DNA from: Ixodes scapularis
Lineage: Eukaryota > Arthropoda > Arachnida > Ixodida > Ixodidae
Reading direction: 5' to 3'
DNA length: 64,000 nt
Assembly (NCBI RefSeq): GCF_016920785.2
Contig: NW_024609835.1
Location: 80,900,795-80,964,794, forward strand
Below, one piece after another: positions 32,560-42,209 of the stretch. The position numbers were made by a program, and so were the translations under genes. Position 1 is the stretch's first letter, and each line of letters begins with the position of its first letter. Under the pieces are notes generated by a model. The model saw only the letters and a program-made list of their open reading frames with translations, ran no database searches and was not told the DNA's origin.

Positions 32560-33600
32560 TATGGTTTGAAACGGCTCCGACGGCTTCGGGATCTTTATTA
32601 CTTATTGAATGCTGGCGCATGAAACGAGTTCCATTTAGGACAAGGTCAAGCCCGTTCCTGCTTTATGCAACTATTCAACATGATTTGAAAAGTGTGGAAC
32701 ATTAGTATCCAGAGACAGTGAAAACTCTTAGGGAATCGATGTTGATGACTTGCTAGCTGGAGTGGATGAAGAAGCACCAGCCTTGAAGATTTAGACGGAA
32801 GCCGAGAGCATATTTAGCTCTGCTTCCGTGAAGCTGCACAAGTGGGTGTCAAACAAAAAGCAGTTGAAAACGCGTTTTAATTAAGACTAGCCAAACCATA
32901 TGACACACCTCGGATACCTTCCTGGGGTACCGAAGGCACTGGGACTCACATGGGATCCAGACTCCGATATGTTGATGTTTACGACGAGCCTCGGGTTAGA
33001 AGACTAGCGTGCCTTCATACAGACGCGCGCTTTTGCTTGAGTGGTGACATCTCAGCCATTTTTCCGCCCAGTCGTTTTTTTATGCATTTTGAAGTGCGCG
33101 CAATCTGGTGTCAGTCAGCTCGAGCGCGTAGCTTTGGCTAACGCATAGACGCCATTTTACCGCCCAAGTCACGCACCGAGCGCTCGACAGCGTCACGCGC
33201 TGACACATCCAGGGCAACAATGGATGTCTTCACCCTGAGACAGACAGACATGTAGGCACCCTATAGAAGACCAAGAGAGAGCGACACCAAACGAAACGTC
33301 GTAAGAACTACGGCAAGGCTCTACGACCCCCTGGAATGGATATCTCCCTTCACTGTCAGAGCGAAGTCGCTGTTTCAACAATTGTGGAAAAGTAAGTTGG
33401 ATTGGGACGAGAGAATTCCCGATGATATTAAGGAAGAATGGTTTCAGGGGTGTACAGAACTCGACGAAATGAAGAAGATTCAAGTGCCACGCTTTTACGG
33501 GTTTCTATGGAAGTACCGTCGAGAGAACGTTTAGTTACACAACTTTGCTGATGCGAGAACCGTGGCCTACTGTACAGTCGCATAGTCTGTATATTCATAT
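32560..33600 (+). pseudogene. BEL/Pao pol fragment, split by a MITE
   Basis: Plus strand: RMKRVPFRTRSSPFLLYATI (the RT block before the active site), then IDVDDLLAGVDEEAPALKI with the VDD active site, TEAESIFSSASVKLHKWVSN, and HLGYLPGVPKALGLTWDPDS. After the MITE at 33005-33263 the sequence resumes as RTTARLYDPLEWISPFTVRA, SLFQQLWKSKLDWDERIPDD, VPRFYGFLW and HNFADA, the peptidase A17-like and RNase H region typical of BEL/Pao. Stops and frameshifts are present. Neither gag nor LTRs in this orientation were found. Confidence 0.8.
33005..33263. mobile_element. hAT-like MITE (TAGGGTGCCT family), 259 bp
   Basis: Ends TAGCGTGCCTTCA and TAGGCACCCTA, flanked by a perfect 8-bp duplication TAGAAGAC (32997-33004 and 33264-33271). 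Inserted in the BEL/Pao fragment. Related to the element at 34818-35068 (shared GTGCCTTxATxxxxGCGC start and CACCCTxAxACAGA near the right end). Confidence 0.8.
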
Positions 33601-34440
33601 GCATACGTCGGTAGGGGGGTCATCGCGATCAAAGATATATAAGGAGTTGCGGCAGAAAGTTCCTCTCGAATGGCATCCCGTAAGGACGTACATGTGACTG
33701 GAGTAGTTTCTTCAAGTGATTTGGAACGGTCAGGAAATATTTGATCGAGCTCTTTCTTGATGAGGTCACGAATGATTGTGCGAATGCTTTCGGTGATGGG
33801 TATCTGCAGACCCGACGACGGGGCAGCGTGTCTGAGGTGGTTGCTGGAATCCTGGCTCTTTGGGTTTCGTTCAGGCGATAACATGCTTGTGTGATGCTTT
33901 TCACGGTGTGGGAGTCCCGAGTCATGAGGTATTAGAAACCGTCTTCGGATATTCCTTTAAATATAGGCCCAACCTTGCCCGCCTCTGACATCGTTGGATT
34001 GGCCAGTTTATAAAGAGCAAGAAAGTTTTCTATGTAAGTGACGTAGTCCTTGTCGGGATCTTGGGCACGGTAAACGAGACGTCCCTCGGCCACTTGTTTG
34101 CGCTGAGCAAAAAGCCCAGAAACCCCCAGAAACTTCTTGATTTGATCCCAAAAGGCGAAGGCGTATTCGTTGTTATTATACCATGTCACGCTGTGTCTTT
34201 TAATGATTAACGTTGGCGACTTTTAGCGTACCGCTAAAAGTCGCCAACGTTAGCGATTAGCGATTAACGTTGGCGACTTTTAGCCCGATAATAGCCGCGT
34301 AGCCATTCAACAACGTCTTGGGTGGCTGTGCCGGAGGACAATGGAGGATCACGTTGGCGGCAGGTGACAGTGGACGGCGTTAGACCAGACTGAGTTGGTG
34401 TGGTATGGGTGGACTGCGGTGTTTGTATCCGAAAGTAGCT
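33567..34440 (-). pseudogene. LTR-retrotransposon gag remnant (minus strand)
   Basis: The reverse-strand frame reads WYNNNEYAFAFWDQIKKFLG, QRKQVAEGRLVYRAQDPDKD, then YVTYIENFLALYKLANPTMS and EAGKVGPIFKGISEDGF. It then shifts to TRDSHTVKSITQACYRLNET. This is the arrangement of a Gypsy-type capsid (helix-rich, RxQxPxxxYxxYxxxxLxLxxxxxPxMSEAxKVxxIxKGI). Upstream (34290-34440) a frame reads ATQDVVEWLRGYYRAKS. An inverted triplication at 34208-34283 breaks it. Opposite orientation to the BEL/Pao fragment, so a separate element. Confidence 0.7.
34208..34283. repeat. Local inverted triplication inside gag
   Basis: A 21-base word, TAACGTTGGCGACTTTTAGCG, lies at 34208-34228, its exact reverse complement at 34232-34252 with a 3-base loop (TAC), and a direct copy of most of it again at 34264-34283. 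The pattern suits template switching during replication. Confidence 0.8.
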
Positions 34441-34817
34441 GCAGATGCAGCTGGTGACCGGATCTTAGTTCCATGTCGGATTGGCAACCTTGGAGTAGGG
34501 GATCGTAGCACTTCCACCACATAAAATGGTGTAAAAATTGGTAAAATTACTAAGATGACTTGGCAACAACGTCTAGTCAGTTGGGTATTTTATTGCAGTC
34601 TATTAGAATACGGGGTAGTGTTTGGACCGGCGCGGCTCGGCAATGGGAGCTTAGCTTGTGAGGCTGCGTGTGTAGAGAGCAATCGCGGCGCTGCAGTCGA
34701 CAGGGCATCAGAAAGTCGCTGCAGTTCGCACGTGTCGCCGCACGTGCCCGTGCACGCGGTGCATGCTCACAACCACCACCATAATAACCCTACTGACTAT
34801 TCGCCGGTGTTGACACC

Positions 34818-35068
34818 TAGGGTGCCTTGATGTGCGCTTTGCTTGGGGTGGAGACATCTGGCCATTTTGTTTCACACTTTTATTTTTATTTTTTGTTCAG
34901 AAGCGCGTGAAAGAACGTGTCCCTGCACGCGCTCGTGGCGCTGACTGTGCTACGGCGACATTTTATTCTCGTCGATTTCTTTGTATTTTACCCGTGAGCG
35001 CGTGCTGTCGGCATCGGGTACTACAAAGGGTGGCATCACCCTAAACAGAAGGACATTGAGGCACCCTA
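34818..35068. mobile_element. hAT-like MITE (TAGGGTGCCT family), 251 bp
   Basis: Ends TAGGGTGCCTTGATG and CATTGAGGCACCCTA. Perfect 8-bp duplication TTGACACC at 34810-34817 and 35069-35076. Subterminal GGGTGGAGAC and GTGGCATCACCC words. No protein. Confidence 0.85.
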
Positions 35069-35076
35069 TTGACACC

Positions 35077-35587
35077 TATCGCGATGTACACCGCACGCCT
35101 CACGCGAGCCGCTCCGGTCCCAACACTACCCCGTCTTCTAGTACACCGTAGTTGTATTTACGACCCACTTCATCTTTTTTTTTTCGGCGTTTACCTCGTC
35201 GTTCTCTACAACAGGAAAGCATGCGATTACAATGCAACAGTAACAATATAATGATATCTTGCCAAAATTTATTTCAGGATATTTGCTGCCCACTTCAAGC
35301 AACGACTTGAAAATGCCCCATAAGTAACTTCATGTACGGCCATCACCAGCATTTTGATTCCAATTTCAAACAAATATCCGAGTTTGGCTATGAATAGCCC
35401 AATCGGCTAACCATGTCACAACACGGTCAAGGGGACGTAAAAAAAATCATGGTCAAAATTATCCCTTACAAAATTGTCCAGGACAGTATTGCGCACCGAG
35501 ATGAATCTTAGCTATGTTTGGATTCGGTCATCTTTCCCACGTGTCGTACAATTTCGCCCTGAAAGTGGATGCTATTGCCAGTTAAGC
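35077..35587. other. Stretch with no recognisable gene
   Basis: About 500 bases of ordinary sequence with no frame above 60 codons and no clear repeat structure. Confidence 0.4.
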
Positions 35588-35588
35588 A

Positions 35589-35624
<36 letters not shown>
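35588..35624. repeat. (TA)n microsatellite
   Basis: A run of alternating TA interrupted once by TG (ATATATGTATATATA...). Confidence 0.9.
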
Positions 35625-35625
<1 letters not shown>

Positions 35626-35857
35626 CAAAGCAACCTAGTAAAACATTGATCACGGAAGACAAATCTACTAGCGTGAGCTAGCCCGTGTTCCTAGCTTCGA
35701 GACGTGGATTTCTAACGCGAATGCTCGCTTGGCGAAATAACTTTTCAAGGCAGCAACCTCGTGCTTTCGTGTTTGTGGCATTGGCTGCATGGAGTCTCAG
35801 TTGTGGATGGATTATAGGAAGTATTCACTGGTGGCCATAGCTCTGTTTGAGCTGTGT

Positions 35858-35985
35858 GCGCGGCTGCTGAGCGCGTGCTGACGCGAGCTTCCACAGTTCT
35901 GTAGCAACGTGCATTCCGCATCATCAAGATTGCCGGTCTTAGCAGGCTATTAATGTGCGCTCGTTCTGAGCATCCGCTCTAAACA
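35858..35985 (+). repeat. Dispersed repeat, copy 1
   Basis: Shares GAGCTTCCACAGTT, GCATCAT/AGCATCAAGATTGCCGGT, TTAGCAG and CTCGTTCTGAGC with 36583-36712 in the same orientation, at roughly 85% identity by eye. Nature unknown. Confidence 0.65.
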
Positions 35986-36022
35986 TCGCCCTCAAATATG
36001 GCCTCCATTGAATACACCAATT

Positions 36023-36189
36023 AAGGGGTATTCACACGAGGGAGAATCCTCGGGATTTCTCCACGTCACGCGCATCGCGCGACGAAAACGTCATGCTTTG
36101 CGATGTGCAGAAGCCTCGCGTTTTTGTCTCCTGATGCGCGCGCGCCGGGGAGAAATCCCCGGGATTTCTTTCTCGTGTGAATACCCCTT
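36023..36189. mobile_element. MITE with GGGGTATTCACACGAG ends
   Basis: Ends AAGGGGTATTCACACGAG and CTCGTGTGAATACCCCTT are exact reverse complements over 18 bases. Inside them GGAGAATCCTCGGGATTTCT and GGGATTTCT repeat the theme. No convincing target duplication is visible. Confidence 0.75.
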
Positions 36190-36471
36190 CGGCAAGATGA
36201 GGTTTTGGTAGCGCCCTCCTATGGCTTCCTCTCGTGACGTCATTACTTGGCGAACAAGTTCGATGGTGCTTTTAATTAGCGTGGTGGAAGCCTAAAATCA
36301 TGGCACTCTGAAACCAACACTACCGAATTTTCCATTACTCTTATTTCCGTCTATGAGAAATCCTTTCTTGACGTCATAGTCAGCATTCAGCCAATCGTGA
36401 CAGGCCGACCACAGCGACGCTTTCGATCGCGCATGTAGCCAATATAGACCTTTCCAAAAAAAAAGGACTTC

Positions 36472-36841
36472 TGGCAATACCAGCTATAAGACAAGGCCTG
36501 CGCGTGACATTTTGTTAATATACCCCGACCCATCCCAAGCGGCAAACAGGCTGAAGCATGACAAGAGTATGGGCTGCGTGCGGCCGCGACTGCTGAGCGC
36601 GAGCCACGAGCGAGCTTCCACAGTTCATTTGCAACGTGCATGTGACAGCATCAAGATTGCCGGTGTTAGCAGCCTATTGGTGTGAGCTCGTTCTGAGCGT
36701 CACCGCTGAAGCAGGTCATGAAGCAGACGATGTCGCAGACAATGTTGCTCATCCGGGCTACCTAGGGGGCGCTGAGGGGATCTACCAGTGATGACGTTTA
36801 GAGGAACAAACGCGCAGGCCTTGTCTTCTAGGCGGTATTGC
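36472..36841. repeat. Inverted repeat pair flanking a dispersed repeat
   Basis: GGCAATACCAGCTATAAGAC... at 36472-36504 is inverted at 36809-36841 (ACGCGCAGGCCTTGTCTTCT...). The segment between holds copy 2 of the dispersed repeat. It could be a MITE whose tips lie slightly outside these arms. Confidence 0.5.
36583..36712 (+). repeat. Dispersed repeat, copy 2
   Basis: Second copy of the 35858-35985 repeat, same strand, with small substitutions and indels. Confidence 0.65.
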
Positions 36842-36999
36842 TCCTGGCCGGTTCTATTTTGCAGTGTTCGCGTGTATGGCGCGTGATTTTCTCGCTTTCC
36901 AAAGTGACGAACGTCCGCATGCTGGGCTGAGGAGATCGCATGCTGGGCTGGGTTGAAGAATTGTAAATATTGGAGTCGGCCCCGATGAAGGGTCAAAGC

Positions 37000-37195
37000 G
37001 CTCTCGTGACGCGCGCTGCACTGGTTGCGTGCTCTCGTGTCGCGCGCTCTAATAGTATGCGCTTTCGTGCCAATGCGATCTCGTGTCGCGAGCTCTAATC
37101 GTACGCGCTCTCGTTTCACTGCGCTCTCGTGTCGCGAGCTCTCCTGCCGGAGTTCTCGCGTCGTGCGCTCTCGAGGCGCTCTCTCGATTCTCCCT
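37000..37195 (+). repeat. Imperfect GCTCTCGTGTCGCG tandem repeat
   Basis: Degenerate repetition of words such as GCTCTCGTGTCGCGAGCTCT. Translations of this tract give arginine-rich open frames on both strands that are not genes. Confidence 0.6.
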
Positions 37196-37304
37196 ATGCA
37201 TCGAGAAACTGAGGTAGAGGGGGAGACGAGAGCGCGCGTGGACTTCAAAACGCCGAGCTCTGGTGGGAATGATTAGGGGTGGACCTAAAGCTGGCAGCCT
37301 TTGT

Positions 37305-37515
37305 CTCCACTGCACTCGTCGAATAACGCGTTCGAGCGCGGAACGCGTAGGCCCGGCGTTTGGCTTTCGCATTTGAAAGCGTTCGACGAGTGCAATGGAA
37401 GCAAAGTCAGCCTTCGACTTTACTGCACTCTTCGCACGCGTTAGAATGCGGAACGCCGGCGTCCGGCGCTTGGCTTCCGCGTTCTTAACACGTTCGACGA
37501 GTGCAGTGCAGACAA
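37305..37515. mobile_element. Two adjacent foldback units (about 100 bp each)
   Basis: Units 37308-37403 and about 37418-37515 each start with CTGCACTCGTCGAA or CTGCACTCTTCGCA and end with GTTCGACGAGTGCA. They share GCGGAACGC, CCGGCG and TTGGCTT in the middle. They are diverged tandem copies of one small palindromic MITE. Confidence 0.6.
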
Positions 37516-37560
37516 AAGCAGCATTGCTCTATCCGGAGTGCAAGTTCGTCTGCATCTTGC

Positions 37561-37717
37561 ACAGGAGTTGCGATGATATCAGAACGCCGAACTCTTACTG
37601 GCTGATTGAAAACAATAGAGGGTAGACTTCAAGGCATCTAGCATTGAGGCCTACCCACTATCCTTTCAATTAAAGCCAATCAGAGCTCGGCGCTGTTGTG
37701 ACGTCACCGCAACTCCG
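37561..37717. mobile_element. Foldback MITE, about 157 bp
   Basis: Arms pair GGAGTTGCGATGATATCAGA with the right end (...TGTGACGTCACCGCAACTCC), and CGCCGAACTCTTACTGGCT with AGCCAATCAGAGCTCGGCG, with a short asymmetric centre. No coding capacity. Confidence 0.65.
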
Positions 37718-38637
37718 GCGCAAGAAGCAGACGACTTGCTCTACGCATATATGTCTAGCCATTAATCACTCGAACCAGAGCTCGGCGTTCTGACGTACTC
37801 GTGCTCTTTCGTCTCCTCCTTTCCCTCAGTTGTTCGGCGCATAATTATTAAGGTTCAGGGCATAAATACAAGAATGAGTATCGAAACATCAATAGTTCAA
37901 CAATGCGTATTACGGATGGTCTACACAACGTACAGTTTTTACACACATACATTTGCAGGTAGTTCTACGCATGAATTAAATTCGACTGCTGCAATTTTTG
38001 TGCCAAGCAATACACAAAAAAGTTGAGAATTAAGCTGTCTCGCTATACGTTGTCATTCGAAACATAGAATTAGGAGAGCGTGTTGGTTAATCATCTTGGT
38101 ATGCGAACGTAAAAGGAGACAAGGAACACACAAAAACACGTCAGTCGCGGTCTGTGTCTGAAGTGTTTTGCGTGTCACTTGTCTCGTGCGTTCGCATATC
38201 AAGAAGTAATTTTAAGGTTGGTTGAAATTTACGAAGCCCTGAAATACATTAATGCGCAAACCTCTGATAAACGGGTTCCCATCACAGACTAAAGAGCAGC
38301 TTTACAAGCCCGCCAATCAATAATGAAACATAATGTATATTTCCCCTTCGTCAGTGCAACCACATGCTTGCAAAAAAACATGCAGGCCGGTCCCGATTTT
38401 ATTTTTACATCAGTGGGTTCCTGGTCACGTTCTTTTGCTTCAATGGGTTTATGGTCATTGTGCTATCACCGGTAATGTGAGCGCTGGCAAAGCCACAAGA
38501 AGCGCTTACAAAAACATTACAAACGTTGGGATCGCATACCTCTGAACAGATGCTTCATCGGCAATTCGTCAAGCAGCCAAGCAAGTGACATCGAACATCT
38601 GGGGTTGTTCTGATTTCTTTCCTTTCATGTTTGCCTG
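37718..38637. other. Stretch with no recognisable gene
   Basis: About 0.9 kb. The only frame of note (38333-38545, 70 codons) is not recognisable. Ends with the left target duplication of the SINE (GTTTGCCTG, 38629-38637). Confidence 0.4.
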
Positions 38638-38933
38638 TAAGTAAATTGGGGTGTATGTTTAAACACCCTGAACTTAGTCTGCCTCAACGGGCGGCTTGTC
38701 TCTCAGCTGTCGACGAGCGAGATTTAGCCAGTGCGGTACAACCGCTAGCCTGGGGTTTTGACGTGCACAACGCAGTAGCGATACACGCCTGCCCGCCGGT
38801 GCGATGCTCGTCCAGATAAAAACGGGCAGGGGTGTGATTGAACTCAGGATCCTTGGGTTCTGCAGCGCGAGCTTTCGCTCCACGTGCTCTGAAATGGTGT
38901 GCGTTAGTCCACTTGGCTGCCAATCCACCTCAC
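38638..38933 (-). mobile_element. tRNA-derived SINE, copy 1 (minus strand)
   Basis: On the minus strand the sequence begins with a tRNA-like promoter: an A box within GCAGCCAAGTGGACTAACGC and a B box GAGTTCAATCAC preceded by AGGATCCT. It then shares most of its body (GAGCACGTGGAGCGAAAGCT, TGTACCGCACTGGCTAAAT, GAGGCAGAC) with the copy at 58055-58334. It ends in a small palindrome, GGGTGTTTAAACATACACCC. Imperfect target duplication GTTTGCCTG/GTTCGCCTG (38629-38637, 38934-38942). SINEs of this type rely on a LINE for movement. Confidence 0.75.
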
Positions 38934-40185
38934 GTTCGCCTGGACTCTCTGCATCCCAATATAATATCTCAATATCTGAATTGGACAGCTATTTTTCAAC
39001 CTTTTTATGCTTAGCAGAATCGCACTGTCTAGAAGATCTGTGGAGCATCTTTCGTAATAAAATAACAAACTTAATCGACACTTTTGTACCATCGAGGATT
39101 ATTCGACAAAAACGAAAACAAAAACCATGGTTTAATATTGAAATTCGTAAACTCGTAAGAAGAGCGCGGTGTGCATATAGAAGGGTTTCCAGAGATGGCT
39201 GTCCAATAAACCTGCAAAGGCTAAAGGAAATTAATTACACATTAAAGTTATCTATAAGAAAAGCAAAGAAGTTATTTTTCTCCCGGCTAAACGATGATCT
39301 TAAGCGAAATCCCAAAGTGTTCTGGAATTACGTTAAAACAAGTAGAAAAGATGATATTTCTATCCCATACTTAAATGTTAACAATACAATAATCAAGAGT
39401 GATGCTGAGAAGGCAGAATGTATTAATTCTTACTTCAAATCAGTATTTTCTCAAGAAACAACCAGCGATGAATCACCAGTATCTGTTATTTCTGGTAACA
39501 CAATGGCAGATATTGAAATTGATGTTAACGGTATTACTTGCCTCTTGCGTGAAATGAATACCTCGAAGGCAACCGGACCTGATGGATTACCATCGATTGT
39601 TCTTTGTAAGTGTCGAGATATTATAGCCCAGTATTTATGTCTCATGTTTAAAATTTCCCTTGAAACTGGGGCAGTTCCACACGATTGGAAGGTAGCAAAT
39701 GTTATTCCTGTTTTCAAGTCAGGGGATAAAAAACTTGTAGAAAATTATAGGCCTATATCTTTGACGTCAATTAATTGCAAATTGTTGGAACATATTATAT
39801 ATAGTGAAGTTTTTGATTACCTGGAATCCTGTAAATTTCTTGCCCCTTCCCAGCATGGCTTTCGCAGAGGGTGTTCATGTGACACACAACTGGCAGAATT
39901 TCAACATTACATTTCAAAATCACTTGACAGCAATACTAATGTAGATGCAATTTTCCTTGATTTTCGTAAAGCCTTTGATACTGTACCACACCACCTACTA
40001 CTGAAGAAATTAGCATCTTTAAATATAACTAACAATATTCAAAAGTGGATAAAAAATTACTTAAGTGGCCGAGAGCAGTGCGTGGTTTTAAATGGTAGCA
40101 AGTCATTACCTATAACTGTGAGTTCAGGAGTACCCCAAGGCAGTGTCTTGGGACCATTATTGTTCTTAATTTATATTAATGATAT

Positions 40186-40560
40186 TGTCACGAATGAAGG
40201 TGACGAAAAGCCGAACAGTGAACTGAAAATAAAAATTTAATGGGCGAACTTGTGCCAACCAAAAATAAATAACGAAAGAGCGTCGAGGTAGCAGAAAAGC
40301 GGGCGGCGGTTCGGCGGCACACAGAGCGCTAGCGAAACTGGGACTGACTCGACAAGGTCGCGGGCAGCTGCTTATCTACCGTGCGTCACTATCTCGAAAG
40401 TTCGGCAAAGAAGGTTCGAGCGTCGCGCGCTCGGGGCGAGGATGAACTGGCACTTTCGAGAATAACAAAGCAGAGGGAAAGTTACGTCTGCTGCGAGGAT
40501 GACCGGGAATCTTCTAGAAGACCGTGACCGAGCGTTGCCTTCTCGGCTCTGCGGGCGGCA
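40186..40560 (-). repeat. LTR (3' LTR of the minus-strand element)
   Basis: 375 bp, identical by eye to 41835-42209. On the minus strand it starts TGCCGCCCGCAGAGCC and ends TTCATTCGTGACA. The plus-strand hexamer AATAAA at 40263-40268 is not in the sense orientation. The polypurine tract lies just upstream in the element's own direction, at about 40564-40577. Confidence 0.9.
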
Positions 40561-40665
40561 TTATCCCCCCCTTTAAAAGTGCATCGCCCCGATGCGAAAC
40601 GAAAGGAAAACGGAAATTGCTAAAACAATTGCGGCGAAACAAAACAAACATGCAGTGTCACAATC

Positions 40666-40998
40666 CTAACGCGCGTAGAACGGCTTGAGTCGAACTACGT
40701 GGACGACCTCGGATCGTGGCTGGCGGCGTCCTGATGGGCGAGTTCCGTCGGGGAGCACCTCGTAGTTCAAGTCCCCAAGGCGGCGGATAACCTTGTAGGG
40801 TCCAAAGCAGCGTTTTAACAGTTTCTCACTAAGGCCGCGGTGACGAATGGGCATCCACACCCACACCCTGTCTCCGGGCTGGAACTCCCCGTCTCGGCAA
40901 CGAAAGTTGTACCGGCCAGCTTTGACACGTTGCTGGTCTTTTATGCGAAGGCGGGCTAGCTGGCGTACTTCTGCTCGTTGGGTGACCAACTAAGCATC
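40666..40998 (-). CDS. Integrase C-terminal domain (GPY/F module) of the young Gypsy
   Basis: The minus-strand frame reads QRAEVRQLARLRIKDQQRVK, GDRVWVWMPIRHRGLSEKLL, KRCFGPYKVIRRLGDLNYEV and ends HVVRLKPFYAR. GDRVWV and the FGPYKV segment form the SH3-like GPY/F module that ends Ty3/Gypsy integrases and binds DNA or chromatin. It is open, ending at 40666. It continues upstream into the minisatellite, so the protein would carry the repeat-encoded insert. Confidence 0.8.
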
Positions 40999-41377
40999 GT
41001 CGGTGCCATCATTTGTCGGTGCTGTCGTTCGTCGGTGCTGTCGTTCGTCGGTGCCGTCATTCGTCGGTGCCGTCGTTCGTCGGTGCCGTCGTTCGTCGGT
41101 GCCGTCGTTCGTCGGTGCCGTCGTTCGTCGGTGCCGTCGTTCGTCGGTGCCGTAGTTCGTCGGTGCCGTAGTTCGTCGGTGCCGTAGTTCGTCGGTGCCG
41201 TCGTTCGTCGGTGCCGTCGTTCGTCGGTGCCGTCGTTCGTCGGTGCCGTCGTTCGTCGGTGCCGTCGTTCGTCGGTGCCGTCGTTCGTCGGTGCCGTCGT
41301 TCGTCGGTGCCGTCGTTCGTCGGTGCCGTCGTTCGTCGGTGCCGTCGTTCGTCGGTGCCGTCGTTCGTCGGTGCCGT
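40999..41377 (-). repeat. 16-bp minisatellite (23.6 copies) within the integrase frame
   Basis: Unit on the plus strand GTCGGTGCCGTCGTTC, 24 starts at exact 16-base spacing from 40999 to 41367. Variants are CTGTCGTTC at the low-coordinate end and GTAGTTC in three neighbouring units at about 41150-41190. Three units make 48 bases, so the frame repeats every 16 residues (GTDERRHRRTTAPTND), and no frame contains a stop. It separates the integrase segments ending MPHGTDE and starting QRAEVRQLARL. Confidence 0.95.
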
Positions 41378-41641
41378 GAGGCATCACGGCGTCGAGCATC
41401 GTCGTCACCTTTCAGCCGTGCACCAACTGAAAAGGTGAAAACCCACTGGTTCCTTGAACCGCCGTGTTGTACGCAAACGTGATGTAGGGCACCACCTCAT
41501 CCCACGTCTTGTGTTCCACGTCCACATACATCGAGATCATGTCGGCGATGGTCTTGTTTAGTCTCTCCGTCAGCCCGTCAATCTGCAGGTGGTATGCCGT
41601 GGTCCGGCGGTGGTCGAGGTCTGCGACGTCTGGGGGTCCAT
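41378..41641 (-). pseudogene. Gag start fused to integrase core end
   Basis: On the minus strand an ATG at 41641 reads MDPQTSQTSTT and then meets, in another frame, TTAYHLQIDGLTERLNKTIA, DMISMYVDVEHKTWDEVVPY and ITFAYNTAVQGTSGFSPFQL. These are the last part of the integrase catalytic core (NGLTERLNxT contains the third acidic residue of DDE). A stop follows LVHG, then KVTTMLDAVMPHGTDE leads into the minisatellite. The junction shows a deletion of some 4 kb relative to a complete Gypsy element (size inferred from usual element length). Confidence 0.75.
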
Positions 41642-41834
41642 CGTTGACCTCGTTGGTTGCTTGATCTTGGTTGGCAGAAATCCGAGTTCCGGGTTAGCTC
41701 TTGGTTGCGGCGACTTTATCGGGTCTTGCTTGTGTCTTCGTTGGGTCTTCGTGGGCTTGGTGTTGGACTTGCACTGCGGGCCCTCGGAGGAGTACGGTGC
41801 AGGGACATGCGTTACCCCGCACCTCCACCAGAAA

Positions 41835-42209
41835 TGTCACGAATGAAGGTGACGAAAAGCCGAACAGTGAACTGAAAATAAAAATTTAATGGGCGAACTT
41901 GTGCCAACCAAAAATAAATAACGAAAGAGCGTCGAGGTAGCAGAAAAGCGGGCGGCGGTTCGGCGGCACACAGAGCGCTAGCGAAACTGGGACTGACTCG
42001 ACAAGGTCGCGGGCAGCTGCTTATCTACCGTGCGTCACTATCTCGAAAGTTCGGCAAAGAAGGTTCGAGCGTCGCGCGCTCGGGGCGAGGATGAACTGGC
42101 ACTTTCGAGAATAACAAAGCAGAGGGAAAGTTACGTCTGCTGCGAGGATGACCGGGAATCTTCTAGAAGACCGTGACCGAGCGTTGCCTTCTCGGCTCTG
42201 CGGGCGGCA
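41835..42209 (-). repeat. LTR (5' LTR of the minus-strand element)
   Basis: 375 bp, identical by eye to 40186-40560. Immediately inside it (minus strand, below 41835) is TTTCTGGTGGAGGTGCGGGG, where TGGTGGAGG... is a plausible primer-binding site starting with TGG. I cannot assign the tRNA. Confidence 0.9.

Larger units (their letters stand above)
40186..42209 (-). mobile_element. Young, internally deleted Gypsy LTR retrotransposon (minus strand)
   Basis: Two 375-bp LTRs (40186-40560 and 41835-42209) that I read as identical, with TG...CA ends and a 4-bp target duplication ATAT (40182-40185 and 42210-42213). On the minus strand the order is LTR, primer-binding region (TGGTGGAGGTGCGGGG), gag start (MDPQTSQ), integrase core, minisatellite, integrase C-terminus, polypurine tract AAAGGGGGGG, LTR. 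Most of gag, protease, RT and RNase H are absent; the gag start is joined directly to integrase. Identical LTRs imply a very recent insertion, so this derivative was probably mobilised in trans. Confidence 0.9.

Noticed and set aside
40956..41482. Long open frames on both strands across the 16-bp repeat, and a repeat array that superficially recalls CRISPR
   Set aside because: The repeats are directly adjacent with no spacers, and frames are open in all directions only because the unit lacks stops. It is a minisatellite within an integrase frame.
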